DNA of 64,000 nucleotides from the NCBI GenBank assembly GCA_022836615.1, contig MU405212.1:186001-250000 (forward strand), in the 5' to 3' direction. Under the pieces are notes generated by a model, which saw nothing but the letters and a program-made list of their open reading frames with translations, was not told where the DNA came from and ran no database searches. Position 1 is the first letter of the stretch, and the number at the start of each line of letters is the position of its first letter. Made by a program: the position numbers and the translations under genes. Positions 21,021 through 33,163 of the stretch are shown one piece after another. This stretch comes from Annulohypoxylon bovei var. microspora. Its lineage: Eukaryota; Ascomycota; Sordariomycetes; Xylariales; Hypoxylaceae.

Positions 21021-24000
21021 CTGTAATATTCAAACGTGAAGATGGTTTTTGTTTAATAGGAATCTGGTGATATCTCGAGAATTGATCAAGAAAAGATCAC
21101 TCGAGAGAATTAAAAGACAGGTAGGTCAGGTTAAATATGTTGTTGAGAGGAAAAGAGGGAATTTGGAGGGGTAAGAGGTTGATGATGGCATATGAGCGAC
21201 ATAAATAAATAAAAAGGTTGAGAGACAATACCAAGAAAAAAATATGATGCAGCTAGGCGGATAGGTAGGTGGGGTTCTCAATCCCTCCCACGGAATTGGC
21301 CCTACAGCGCCTCATTTTTGGAGGGGTAAAAGCAACTTCCAAGGTTCTATCGGGGAATTCCTACTGTACAAACTGCTAGATGGTACTTGGTAGTTACATC
21401 CGCCACCCGCCCCGCCATGATCTAGACAAAGGCAAGTAGAATCACGTCTAAGATCAGATGTTTCTACTAAACATGATGCGTTTAATTTATATGGTGAGAG
21501 ACATGAGCTGACTTATAAAAATCAAACGAGGCGACCAGACAATCACAAGATAAAGATTCAAAATGATATAATGTTCAACGAACCTAGTCAATTATTATCA
21601 AATATTTTTTCTTGATTTTTTTATATTTGTTTTTCTACTATAGTACTCTTGGTTGATGGTGTAGAAAAATCCGTATGGCCGGACTACCTATACGGACAAA
21701 CCCTTTCAGCTGGATAGAAAGTACTGGTTTTGTATCTCCGGCGAGCTCCTAAGACAGTGCGTAATGCGGGCTCCGTTGACATTACACAGACCCAACTCAC
21801 AGTCCATCTTATTCTTGTCAGTGTCAACCCTTATCAATGAAATGTGTCTCATTGAAAATAACTCAACGCATAAGGAAGATCTCATTATATTCCTCAGACT
21901 GAGAATCTCAGGGTCCGTTTCGAAAGGTCTCAGGAAGTTTCAAAAAATCTTCAATAGCCATGTATATTCGAAGTCACTCCCATACAGCCGAAGAACTCCT
22001 CGTCACTGTGCAAAACGATAATGGCACGAATGTCTAACGGGTTCTCGGTCATCGTACGGGACACAATTCACGATTCTCTCCGATCTAGCTCGGCTCTTGC
22101 AATGTGCCCAATTGGCTATGACGGGAAGCTTAGAATGGCTTTCTCGCCTTTCCAATCTTGAATATCTCGAGTCTGAAATATTACATTTTGCCTCATGCCT
22201 CCTCAAGCCTTCAGCATAGGATGGCGATCCACTACTTTTGCGGTGGGCGGCTCCCGTCTCAGCTTACACATACCACATGCGGGCAAAACAAAGTCTCAAA
22301 TTTAGTTCAGGGTTGCCTTCAGGGTCCCCCGTCACCTGCAGTTAAAGACCGCAAGGTACCGGAGTTTGGAGAGCAACCCTACTCCGTATAAGGTGCCGAG
22401 ACAATCCAGTCGTCTCGGTTGCCCATAAATTGCTATCAATGCTCACCATTCAGCTCCTGCTGATTATCACGCCCTTTCTCGTGACTCGTGAGTCAAGAAG
22501 GCTTCTCATCCTACCAATCCGACATCGCATGCGTGACAATAGTCTTCAACTTGGCTGGCCAGCCAATGTGGATGGGCAAGAGATCAACGTGCCAATAAAG
22601 CATACGCAAGCCCTAAGATAGCAGTAAGCAAACCAAAGCTTACGAGCATCCCTCCACTTATGAAGAAGCTTAGGAATCTTTTTAGTGAAGTCGTGACTGA
22701 TCGTTAGCAGCGCCACACAAGGCTGGAGAATAGGCCCGAACATTGGCTTGATCTTTTCCACGGACCACGGCATACTCCATAGCCTCCATACTAACCTCCA
22801 TGACCTCCATAGCATCCAAGGCTATCTACTAACCTAGAGCAGTAGTAGCCAGATCTTCCTCGTGCCGCCTACCTGCGTTATACACTGCATTGTGCCATCG
22901 TCTAAGCCAACTCGGTTTCCGGTGGAAATTTAACTTCTTCTAGGCCTTCGACTTCGGAAATTTCGTGGGTCTCGGCCCCACAACCTGAGCCAATCATACT
23001 CTATATTGAGTCTATTCAGACGTTACACGATTCGATAACGAATAAACATTTTGTCAACTATACGGCCGACCAGTCCTTCGAGAGGATTGGTCTAGCGAGG
23101 CGAGCGCAATATTCTACCCAGTCCCATTCGTCGATTATATAGGTATTTCACGAAACCTTTCTTTAGCGCAGATAATACCTACCTATCGAATAGGGGAGAT
23201 GCCGTAAATCTTGATGTGAAAATATGTAGGTACCCCACACTATACTATCAATACATGTATTCAAGGCTTCCATGAATTATATATTTCATTTGACGCCTTA
23301 TTGTTGAAATATATGAGCCTCATCCCTACCTACACCACATAGAAGTAAACTGTTGCCAAGTTAGGAGCTTGGCCACCTCATACTATTTGTATCGTGATGT
23401 TTACGAACCCCTTATCGATAAACTTTCCACTTTCACCCAAGAAACCCCAGATATTCTTCGAGACAAGATCTGTTTCTATGTTAATGTCGGTGATGGACTC
23501 GACAGCCATGAATATTTATGAAATAAGAATGTATATTCAGACACGAGAACAGCACAGCCATTTACCTAAAAATATGGCACAGCTGGACAGGGCTGATAGC
23601 ACATGTCGATGGCACGACTGGTTGTAATAGTCGGGGGAATATATGGTATTTATCCAAGGATCTCTATAGTTTAATAAAAAGATTAGGATTTTTAAGCTTT
23701 GTACTGTCTATTTTCTTGTGAAAGGGTGTATATAACTAGGTAGGTATATTGCAGTTTGATACCGTTAACTAATATTCAGTAGTATTGCCAGAATTTCAAG
23801 GAGCATTTTATTCTGTCATATGTTGTAGTAATACAGCTAGTTGGGTATAATCTCAATGAACGCCACTTCAGCTACAAGTTCTCGTCCAAGGGAAGTACTG
23901 CCATCCAAGAACTATATTGGTCATAACAAAAGAGGTCCCAATGTTCATTCGTAGGCTTTCCGACAAGTCATATCTTGGTGGTCATGCTGATTCCGTAAAC

Positions 24001-24029
24001 GCCAATACAATGCCGCCATAATCCCGCTC
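21021..24029. other. 3-kb gene-poor region
   Basis: I find no supported gene between the GAPDH upstream region and the HECT gene. Several frames of 60-90 codons exist on both strands, none with recognisable content or convincing splice context. Composition alternates between AT-rich (21.5-21.7 kb, 23.2-23.8 kb) and balanced (21.9-23.0 kb). The balanced part might be a decayed gene, but I cannot name one. Part of the distal GAPDH promoter may lie near 21.0-21.4 kb. Confidence 0.4.
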
Positions 24030-27000
24030 TCATTTGAGTCCAAATCCCTCGCTCTCATTGACCGCTCGCCACAAACATTGCTCCAATCTCGCTCTTGAGG
24101 CGTAGCGGTATAGAGACAAGATATTGAAGCAGGTTCTCGCAGAAGGGAATCGTCCTTCGTCTTCACCTAGGAGATTGATTCTAATGACCAGAGACGTCGC
24201 ACCCATGGCAGGAATACGGTCACTGCTAGTTATGAAAGATAATAGCCTGCGCTGATCCGCAGGTGAGGCTCCTTCGAATGTATCCCAGAACCACTGCACT
24301 ATCGGCTCTCTCCTGGGATTTATATTTTTAGGCCAGCCTGTATAGACGGCAACTCCCCGCAGAGAGGTGATATCTAACGGTTCGTCTGAACCACGGACAA
24401 GGAGCTCGATCTCTTCCGGTCTGAAGAGCGTTAAGGCATTACCGGCGCATACGGTAAAGAAACCTCGTTTGAAAGGCTCGAACTGTCGGCTAACCGAAGT
24501 ATCGAGTAAATATCTGACGTAAAGATCAACGTATTCTCGTCGGTTAGCATTTGTCACCATCTTCGTCTCGCCTCCTGGGCAAAGGGGTGCTCGAATTCTA
24601 GTGCCATACTTCTCGACTTCGATCACGAAGTCAAGACAAAAGGTAGACTGGACGTCTCCCTCGAAATCTAATAGTTGCCGAAGTCCCTTTGCAAGGACCG
24701 GTCGGAATTCGGCTAAGTCGTCTAATGTATAATTCATTGTCGGGCGTGAATGCGCGGGTGCGCCAATGGCGGGTGGAGGAGCAGACGCCAATAACTTTCG
24801 AAAGGCAAATGGCGGGAAAGCGACGTCCAGTATGGTTGAGTTATAAATGGCCAACCCAAGTAGTACTCCGACCAGGAAATATTGGTCAGACGTCTCGAAG
24901 GTATTTGGGTTGAAGTAGCAAAAACGCGAATCTTCGTCATACACGAAGAGTCCTAAGATAGCTAGGTTAGAAATGACCCTGCAACGGAGTGAGCAAGGCA
25001 CTCACCGTGGTCTGGATTGAACACCTCCCTCACGAGAAGGAGAAACCATTCCTTCCGGAGTCCTCCGCCATCAACACCTTCTTCTCCTTGGAATTCTATG
25101 CGTAACCCTTTTTTGATATCCTCGCTGCCACTGCCAACAACCTCACTTACTTTCTTGAGACTGTCCTCAACTAAACAATCCCGACGGATACTAAGAACAA
25201 GGTATTGCGCATAATTCTTGTGCGTCAAAATGCTGTCGAAGAATGCCTCTCTCGCTTTTCCCGCCATCTGCCGCTTGGCATCAAATTCCAAAATCTGTAT
25301 CTTCGCCCAGATGCTGAGAAAGAATGGATATTGGCAGAAAGCGAACCTGCCCCTTTTCAATTCCCAGAGTTCAAAATCGGCTTTGAAGTCCAAACAGTCG
25401 ACCAGCGAGTTGTAAAAGTCACTTGTTGATAATAGATGGCCATGACTACGCCCATCGGATCCATTCTGTCGGACGTATGTTAAGTTATTGGCAGAGAATA
25501 TGAGAGACATTACTTTTGCAGCGGCCTTGATTTGCCAGTCATCTGTATATGCCGCACGCTTTGGTTCGATAGGTTGCTTCTGCTTCTTAGATTTCGATGC
25601 TTCCAAAGCAGCGTGCAGTATCGCAGGCGTGTTTCCGGTTCGAGAATTGGACATTTGTGGGATCAATCCACCGGTTACATCAATTTGCGGCTCTACTTGC
25701 TTTTCGCCCTGTCGGGTTAGCCGGTAAGTAATGAAACCACTGATGAGATCTTTAGTTTGTAGGAAGAGATGTTCAGGCAATCTCGAGAGCCATGTTACTA
25801 AATGGTGATGACACTGTTCTGATGAGTTCGCCATCAGACCAAGAATTCGTTTAATGATCCCAGAGTGTCGCCCGGGAGGAGGTTTAGTTTGATGTTCTGG
25901 ACCACGTTCTGCAACGATGCCTTTCCCTTTGGTCGGGCGTTGATATTGACCAGTATACGACTTAGACCCTGAAGTGAGGAGAGGATTGGCGAAAATTAAA
26001 AGTAAAAAGCGGACAGCCTGGGGCTCCACCAGCAATCGCCCAGGCCTCTTCAAGAGCGTTTCCGTACACTTCAGGAGAACTCGCTGAATATGTTCTTGAG
26101 CCGTGATGGTCAATGCTTCGAACTGCTGCAGTCTTGCGTCTCCCAACTTCTGAGATGGGTCAAGTTGTAAAATCTCAGCGTATACTTCCGGCCACAACTC
26201 AGCTGCGTTGGTTACTGCATGATACCACTCGACAACTATACCCCAATCGATCCGAGGAGATCTAGTTGTTACGATCGAAGGTACACTTTCTTTCCGCCGG
26301 TGTGCGGGTTTTGGGGGTAGAACTTCCTCTTGACTTCCAGTCCACCACGTGCCATTTTCCGCAAAATCGCCCAAAAGCAAAAGTTTGGCGTCGAGTTCTG
26401 ATATGGAAGTTTCATCACGAACCGGCTCCTTATTTACCACAACTCGTTTCTTGACAACCTCTGGGGGGAGTCTAGAATTGGCGCTCATGTGCCGGGTAAC
26501 AAATGAATTATTAATACATGTATGGGTACTGAAACAAGAAATAAGATACTCTTCCAGTTTCTTGAAAATCCTCTTAGGCTCTAATTCCGAAACAGTGACG
26601 TCTGGGTTAGGCGTACGTCCACCCATTTGACTAGTGGGAGGAAAGGTTGTGCTCCTAGTATCAGGGTAAGATGTTGAGTACGACCTAGCCGTAGACGCAG
26701 CACTATCCAGCGTATTTGGTTCGATGTTTAGCTCGGCGGGATCATCGAACACAGCATTGTAAATATAGCTAGGCGGACTAGTGGTTGAAGCGGGCGAGCC
26801 ATGTTGCTTACTCGGAGATTCGTTCCGTGTAAAGTACTCATTAGATGGCCTAGACGTGGATCTACCATGCAAGGCTTCAGGACGCCCTCGGTCTGAATGC
26901 ACCAACATCCAAGATTGTAGAGCCGAACGCAAGCACTGTCTGATGATATGCTTCGTGCGATCAAGCGATACGGAAGTTGCTACGATGGTAAGTAAAGACC

Positions 27001-27612
27001 ATCTCCTAGGATATAGTAGAACATACGAAGTTGTTGAAGCGGCCGCGAGGGGCCGGGTTCGGTTCCATATAATGGAAATGAACCACCAGCATTAGGTTGT
27101 ATACCACCATGGCCGGTAGCAGAGTCGTATGGTTTAAGATCATTTATCGTCAAGCAGATAGTACATCTGAAGACATGAAGTTCCTTAGGCCATCTAACTA
27201 AGCTAGCACATGTCATACAATTCCCGGTCGAGAAATCCGCTGGCCCACGTGGGATCCTCCTAGGAACCGCATTCTGTTGCAGATTCTGGCGTGGATTTGG
27301 CTTGAGATTCACGTCATCGGTGGAGTCATCATCTCCGAACTGCTCGTCGGGACGGCCATTCTTCTTCTTTTTGCTAGAGAATAGCGAGGGAAACGGATGG
27401 CTCATTGAGCGAGAATGCTGGGCAGGTCGCCTTGGCTTCGAGATAGGTATATCGTCGTCAGAACTCGAATCGATTTGAACCTGTGGGAGTCTGATGGGCT
27501 CGTATTCGGGAAGTCTCGAATTGGCTCTCGAACGGCGGGATGGTTCGTTTGGTGGTGGATTACGAAGCGCGAAGTCATATTGGCCTAGAGAAGGTCGATT
27601 AAGGCGGGACAT
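24030..27612 (-). CDS. HECT-type E3 ubiquitin ligase (Hul4-like)
   Basis: Exons 27612-27027, 26979-25006 and 24952-24030 (introns 47 and 53 nt) give 1160 aa. HECT ligases accept ubiquitin from an E2 onto a catalytic cysteine and transfer it to substrates. The C-terminal HECT domain is complete: FDSILTHKNYAQYLVLSIRRDCLVEDSL, EGVDGGGLRKEWFLLLVREVFNPDHGLFVYDEDSRFCYFNP (crossing exon 2/3), and the catalytic block FPSARTCFNILSLYRY with Cys1128, ending EGFGLK. The N-terminus is disordered, then has two CxxC pairs (C132/C135 and C150/C153), a small zinc-ribbon-like motif. Domain order and length suit fungal Hul4 / UBE3-type ligases. The Met at 27612 is preferred because it is a true ATG; the open frame extends upstream only via TTG. 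Confidence 0.92.
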
Positions 27613-30600
27613 ATTGTTCGTTATTACGAAGGTTAGGAACGTTGGCAGCAAGAAGGGGCATTTATCTCTTCATCTGCACAACTGCACTACCTAGAGATAT
27701 ATAGGTAAGGAGGTAGGCAAGTAAGGTCTGGCCTAAAGAGAGTTGGGGAAGTAGGGAAGTAAGAGGCTTGTGACGACTTGGACGTCACTTGGACGATTTG
27801 ACGGCAGCAATGCCTACCCACCTAAACAGACCTCAACTGGAGCCACGACCTATTCAGGAAAGAATCAAGATCCGCCAACGATCTTACATGTAAGGCCTTC
27901 AAAGAAGACATAGATATCAAAGAACAAAAGCACTGCGAAGGGAAGGACTGTGCGTAGGGCAGAGTGTTATTAACTTGGGATGTTGAGAGGTTGTAACGAA
28001 GAGATTGGGAGTTAGCAAGTCGAAATTGCCCAAAGGCTCGTGCCGCCTTTGGAAATTACAACAGTTTACAGAAGGGAAAGAACCAACCAAATTGCTTGCC
28101 GCTTCCCGAAACTCCCTTGAAATTAGGCCTGACAGGAACCTAGTGTAGCAGCCTTAGCGTAACGCATGTTCCCCCACTGCCCCCGCAAGAATGCTACAGG
28201 GTCCACATCGTTGTAGGATATGACGATATGATACGGTACTTCTCTAATGGCGAGTGCTACACTCACGATTCCCGTACCCCAGGACAGCCCAGTCCAATCA
28301 GGGGGTATTAACTACCGGCTCAGGTAACACAAGCTCAACTATAAAATTCTATTAAGGCGTTAATTCGAACATTAAGCACCTACAGAGATACTCTAGATAA
28401 TCAACCACATACAACATGACAAACAAAGCGTAGGATTTCCACGTTATTCTATCACTCAGAGATCAAGAACGAACTCAACAGAAATCCTCTTGTAGGAGTG
28501 TTTCTCAAAACGAAACAAGAAACATCAATCAATATATTTAGCCTTTCTCAAGATCCACATATCAAGAGGAAATAGCCTAACATGCGTACGAGCGGCTAGA
28601 CACGTAAGCTCCTCAACCAGATTTCGGCCATCGCGGAAGGCCATTCATTGTTTACTTTGTTGGTCTTTGATGTGCTGTATGTGACAGATAGTTGATTCAG
28701 GTATTATTATAACTCTACTGTCTTTTCTTACCCACTCTTTTAAGTCAACTTCGGTGTTTAGTTATACGAAGTGTTCGATGAAACGAAGTACAGCTTTTTC
28801 CTTAACCCCCTTCAGAAGTTGAAGGCTCAAATATCCATATGACTACAGATATGAACAAGAGGAAAAACACCAACCCAATGCCATGATCAACTATTCAACA
28901 ACGGGCAAAGTCAAGGTCGACCATGCGTGGCTCTTATTCCCTCGATGGGGGTCACATTGCCAGATTTGGGATTTTATCATCTGGCGAAAGGAATAGCCTC
29001 TTAGATCAGGAGAATCAATCGTGGGAAACACCATCTGGCAGAACCCACAAGTAAATACGGTAATGTCCGGCTTAAGTCTAGTTGCCGCTGGCCCGTCTAG
29101 ATACGCATTTGAGAACGAATCACATGAAGCCGCTGTGCGAATTCTAGTAGGTAGATCTCGTTGGAGGGATATCAGATGGCATGAAGATATTATATCTCTG
29201 CCATGAGTTATATCCGAATGAAGCCCATCTGTTCGAGTATCGCCTAAGAGTTCATCACTCTTCGCCGCCAGGTCAATAAGGGCCGCTCTTCAAGTTATAC
29301 ATACACGTCTTCTGATTATCGGAAACAAAAACGAGTGACTGAACTGACATAATGCTTTATGTGAAGGATAGCTATTTGCTAACTATATTTTGCTACCGGA
29401 TCATATTAACTTATACCACCTGACGCTTACTACAACCGTGTTGGACCTGGTTCGGCATATGAGTTGATGGGTGTTATATATGCCCTTATACGAGAAATGG
29501 TAGAATCTAATATAGGCACCTTACTACATCCTTGACTCTATTAATACCTACTTACTCATTACTATTGACAACGCTTTAGTTATCCAACCAAACGTTCTAA
29601 TGCATAATGAATTTAGGAGACCGGTCCTTTGCACAGAGCAAAAGATCCTCCTAGTTAGGATTATAATCATAACATTATCATAATTTACTGGGCTACAATA
29701 TACCTTATTAACCTTTTATAACCAGTTTCAGGTGACAAGATAAGTTAGAGTAGCCCGGCCATTACTATACCTTACCCCTATTTAAAAGATATATCATACT
29801 TACCTAGATATTTAGACTGGAGCATGCCTCGGGAATAGAGAAGTCTGTTTAAAAAGGGGCTAAATCCTTTCCTAATTTCTGAGCAGGGAAGCTTCTTGTA
29901 TAAAGACTTAAGGGGGAGTTACCTCAACATAATTTAACATGATTCGTATAGTTAAGCTAGGTAAAGGGGTTAATAATGCCCCAAGGGCCAACCAGAGATA
30001 ATGGACTCAACCCAAAGTATAGACCTAGTTAACATGAAACCAGGCAGTCCTAACTACCCAATTCCGTTTCCGAACGCTTTGTATGGCAGAGACGAGGTTA
30101 TCAAGTCAACGACTCAACTTGGTCACACCTACAGCTACGATGAGAACGTCAATCCCAAGTAAGCATCTAGGTTTACATATGAAGACTATACCGCTATTGT
30201 CGTGAAGGCTTAATAGCTTAATGGCTTTATCGTCCGTTCCATGTAGTATCCATATGGACGGCTTCACGACCTAACATGAGACGACCACGACCCAGGTAAC
30301 CCGAGCGAATCAAAACCGTGAATCCCCTCGGCATGATTCCCTCCACCGTCACGGAAGCAAGCCAGTCCAAGTTTGCAAGAGTCACACAGGCAACCCATTC
30401 ACCATGAGATGCGCCCAACCAGGCAGCGTGCACAGCACAATCACCCAGCCAGCCAAACACGTCTTTATTTTCTTCATTGGCCTTCCTCCAAAACACAGCA
30501 TTCACATCTGAGTAACGCTGCCAAGTTCTCCATTTTCCCCAGCAAACTCACCAAGTGCCCAAACCAGCGGCCAGTGAACAATACCACACAAAGCTATGTG

Positions 30601-30617
30601 CCAAGCTATCTTCCACA
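27613..30617. other. 3-kb gene-poor region, AT-rich in its right half
   Basis: Divergent spacer between the HECT gene and the DUF3712 gene. From about 28.6 to 30.0 kb it is AT-rich and lacks open frames of any length, as expected for an old or mutated repeat. At 29978-29995 an 18-base string is identical to part of the MITE at 39.7 kb. A 54-codon frame at 30001-30165 and a 92-codon minus-strand frame at 30227-30505 have no recognised family. Confidence 0.45.
30001..30165 (+). other. Short 54-codon open frame, possible exon or relic
   Basis: An ATG at 30001 opens a 54-codon frame ending TAA at 30163. It contains PGSPNYPIPFPNALYGRDE and a Tyr-rich HTYSYDE stretch. Its last codons overlap a good splice donor (AA/GTAAGC), so it could be a first exon whose partner I cannot find. 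It immediately follows the AT-rich repeat-like segment. I cannot assign a function and it may be chance. Confidence 0.2.
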
Positions 30618-31637
30618 ATGGATTCTAGCTTTCAAGGTATCCTTCAGCATCATGGTCAACAGATGGCAGTTGGCTTTAAGTATGTCTTCGATGCCATCCT
30701 GAAGCACAGCAAGCTGGACATCGTCTTGATCCGCATCAGCAGTGTAACAGAGGCGTATGTATCTCTTGTACCCTACTTTCTTTGACTTCTTCTTTTGTCA
30801 CTGACTTAATATGTATCTAGTTCGTTTCACGCCTCCTTCGAGGCTCGAGTCTCTAACACCGGCCCGGCTAAAGCCATCCTCTCACCCATGACCATCGAGC
30901 TCTGTGGTCCCCAAGGCTGCTTCGGAAAGCTCACTCTACCAGAGTTCAACACAACACCCGGAGGCGCATATATCGAAGTCAAATGCCAACTCGTTGAGAT
31001 CACCGACAAGGCCGCCCTCCTAGCCTTCGTCAACACGATCATCAAGGACACCAACGCGACCCTCTCGCTCAAGAACGGCATGGGCGCAGTCACGGTCCCC
31101 TCCTTCGGCATCGGCCCGCGCTCCCTGCCCTACGAGCGCGACATCCCGATCAAGGGCATGAACCTGTCGGAAGTCAGCGTCAAGCTAGTCGACACCACCA
31201 GCCGCCCCAGCACCACCACCAGCCTCAGCATGGGCACCACCGGGCTCGCCTCGCGCACCAACCTGACAGTAGTCTTCCACGTGCTGAACCCTAGCCCCGT
31301 GGAGCTGAGCTTCAGCATCTGCGAGTTCGAGATCCGCAACGAGCGGGACGAGCTGTTCGCCGTGCTCAAGGGCCGCCTCGACATGCGATCCGACTACTTC
31401 GACGTCACGCTCTACGGCGCCGCCGACAAGCGCGTGTCTCTCGAGGAGGGCAAGGCCCGTCTCGTCGGCAAGCGATGCGCCGGCGCCGGATGGTGCGACG
31501 AGACCGTCAAGGGCATCAACGTGCCGATCTCGGACGTGTGGCGACTGCGCCGAGAGCTGGGCCTGGAGTTCGAGAGACCGCCCCCGCCCCCGCCCAGTCT
31601 TTTCCGCTGGCGAGGATTTTGGTTCCATAGGCCCTAG
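30618..31637 (+). CDS. DUF3712-family (LEA-like) protein
   Basis: Exons 30618-30754 and 30821-31637 joined through a 66-nt intron (GTATGT / TCTAG) give 317 aa. The protein resembles the fungal DUF3712 family, whose members have repeated beta-rich LEA-2/AsmA-like modules and are usually membrane-associated. Supporting features are the beta-strand-rich pattern FHASFEARVSNTGPAKAILSPMTIELCGPQGCFGKLTLPEF, a second module from about residue 160 (NLTVVFHVLNPSPVELSFSICEFEIRN), and the N-terminal helix DAILKHSKLDIVLIRIS. Unlike many relatives it lacks an obvious N-terminal transmembrane helix, so it may be a truncated type or have another upstream exon. The C-terminus has six consecutive prolines. Role unknown. 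Confidence 0.8.
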
Positions 31638-31903
31638 GGACACATGGTTCTAAGCACCTTGGGTTGGACCTTATGGAGGAAAGGGGGCGTGTCTAGGGGT
31701 TCGGGAGTTCTAGGGAGTTTTAAGGAGCTAGGCTACATAGTGACACGGGACGGGCGCTTTGGCACCGAAGTCAGTCTCTCCTCTTCAAGTAATGAGTCGA
31801 TAGTCGTCATCATAGGCTTCCTGCAATGTTTTAATGCGAAAAACGTCACTCGATTATACAATCTCCCATCGTTGTGAACTAGGTATTCCCCGTGACTTGC
31901 CAC

Positions 31904-32713
31904 CTACCATTCTAACTCGTAGCCCTCCCTATGCCAGAACTTACCTGTCTCCTCCAACCCCTTACTCTCCAACACCTCGTACAACCTCCCCGCCGCCTCC
32001 TCCGGCTCCACCGCGCCCTCCACCGGACCCATCCCGGCAACCATGTCCGTGTTCACCATCCCGGGGTGCATAATCACGACCGTAACCCCCTTATCCTTCA
32101 GATCGACCGCCAAGCTCTTGAACACGCTATTCACCGCGGCCTTGCTCGCGCGGTACGAGTACGAGCCGCCGGAAGAGTTATCCGCGATGCTCCCCATGCG
32201 GCTAGACATGACCGCCAGCTTCGGGCTCTCTGACATGAGCAGATTTGGGAGGAGAGCCTGGGTTAGCAGCAACGGGCCGAAGGTATTCACGCCGAATACC
32301 TTGGTCAGCGTGCCGTGTGAGACAGCCGACAATGCGTCCTCGTCATGCGGAGCCGTAACTCCGGCGATGTTCAGCAGTAGATCGAGCGGCTCGAAGCCGT
32401 AGGTGCTCTGGAACGCGGCGATCGAGGCCGGGGACGAGACGTCCACCTGTGCTGTTGCACACCCCAGCGACTTGATCTTATCACCGACATTTACGTCGGC
32501 AGCCGTAACAGTATAGCCCTTTAGATAGAGTTAGAGCAATATGGCTTAGGTAACTACCTAGGTAGGTGTAAAGCGCCAGTAGTATCTCAAACATCGGTTG
32601 CAAGCCCTCCAGGAAGATATAAGTAAATACTCAGGCAATACCTTTCGAATAAGGAGCTGGGCAAACGCGAAGCCGATGCCCGAATTAGCTCCCGTCACGA
32701 CAGCGGTCGGCAT
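31904..32713 (-). CDS. Short-chain dehydrogenase/reductase (classical SDR)
   Basis: Exons 32713-32642 and 32518-31904 joined across a 123-nt intron give 228 aa. The N-terminal exon supplies the cofactor motif TGANSGIG (7-14). Exon 2 holds the NIAG motif, the catalytic Ser region MSSRMGS and the YxxxK pair Y146/K150 (YRASK). The family catalyses NAD(P)-dependent oxidation or reduction of alcohols and carbonyls in the cytosol; the substrate cannot be read from sequence. The shortness and LLLNIAGV spacing fit the small sniffer/CsgA-like carbonyl reductases. It is followed upstream by a zinc dehydrogenase on the same strand, 450 bases away, but co-function is not implied by that alone. Splice sites are fixed by the conserved GYTVTAADVN beta-2 strand. 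Confidence 0.92.
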
Positions 32714-33163
32714 ACTGGGCTTAGGCTAAGATAGAGGCTCGGTAGAAAAGCGAAGATTGGCGGGTGGGTTTTGATTAATATGGATGCACTTTACACCTGC
32801 ATAAGTGATAGTCCCAGAAGACGGGGTCGGCCATCAGGGTCGTGGGGTCGCCGATGCTTATATCGACGACGGGATAACCGACCTGACGAATGACGGTCCC
32901 CTTACATTTAAATAGCTACTCCGCTCGAATTCCGCATCCCCATTTGACAGACATAGTGTCTTTAATTGGTTGATGTTAGCTGTGATCTTAGGTAGTCCCC
33001 ATCGTCTACGGATCTAGAAGAATGGGCCAGTGGAACGACGAATCGGAGTTTTTTTCTTCTATTCAAGATAGGAGTCTGTTTTGACTACATTCTAATTAAC
33101 TGATCACCTTGACCATTGATATCCTTTTCTTTTATTTGGGCACACGCTCTACGACTTCTTGCT
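32714..33163. other. Intergenic region between the SDR and the zinc dehydrogenase
   Basis: 450 bases that should include the SDR promoter and the dehydrogenase 3' UTR. No further gene or repeat is visible. Confidence 0.5.

Noticed and set aside
31185..31643. 152-codon minus-strand frame opposite the DUF3712 gene
   Set aside because: Shadow frame; the sense strand has intron-supported coding sequence through the whole interval.
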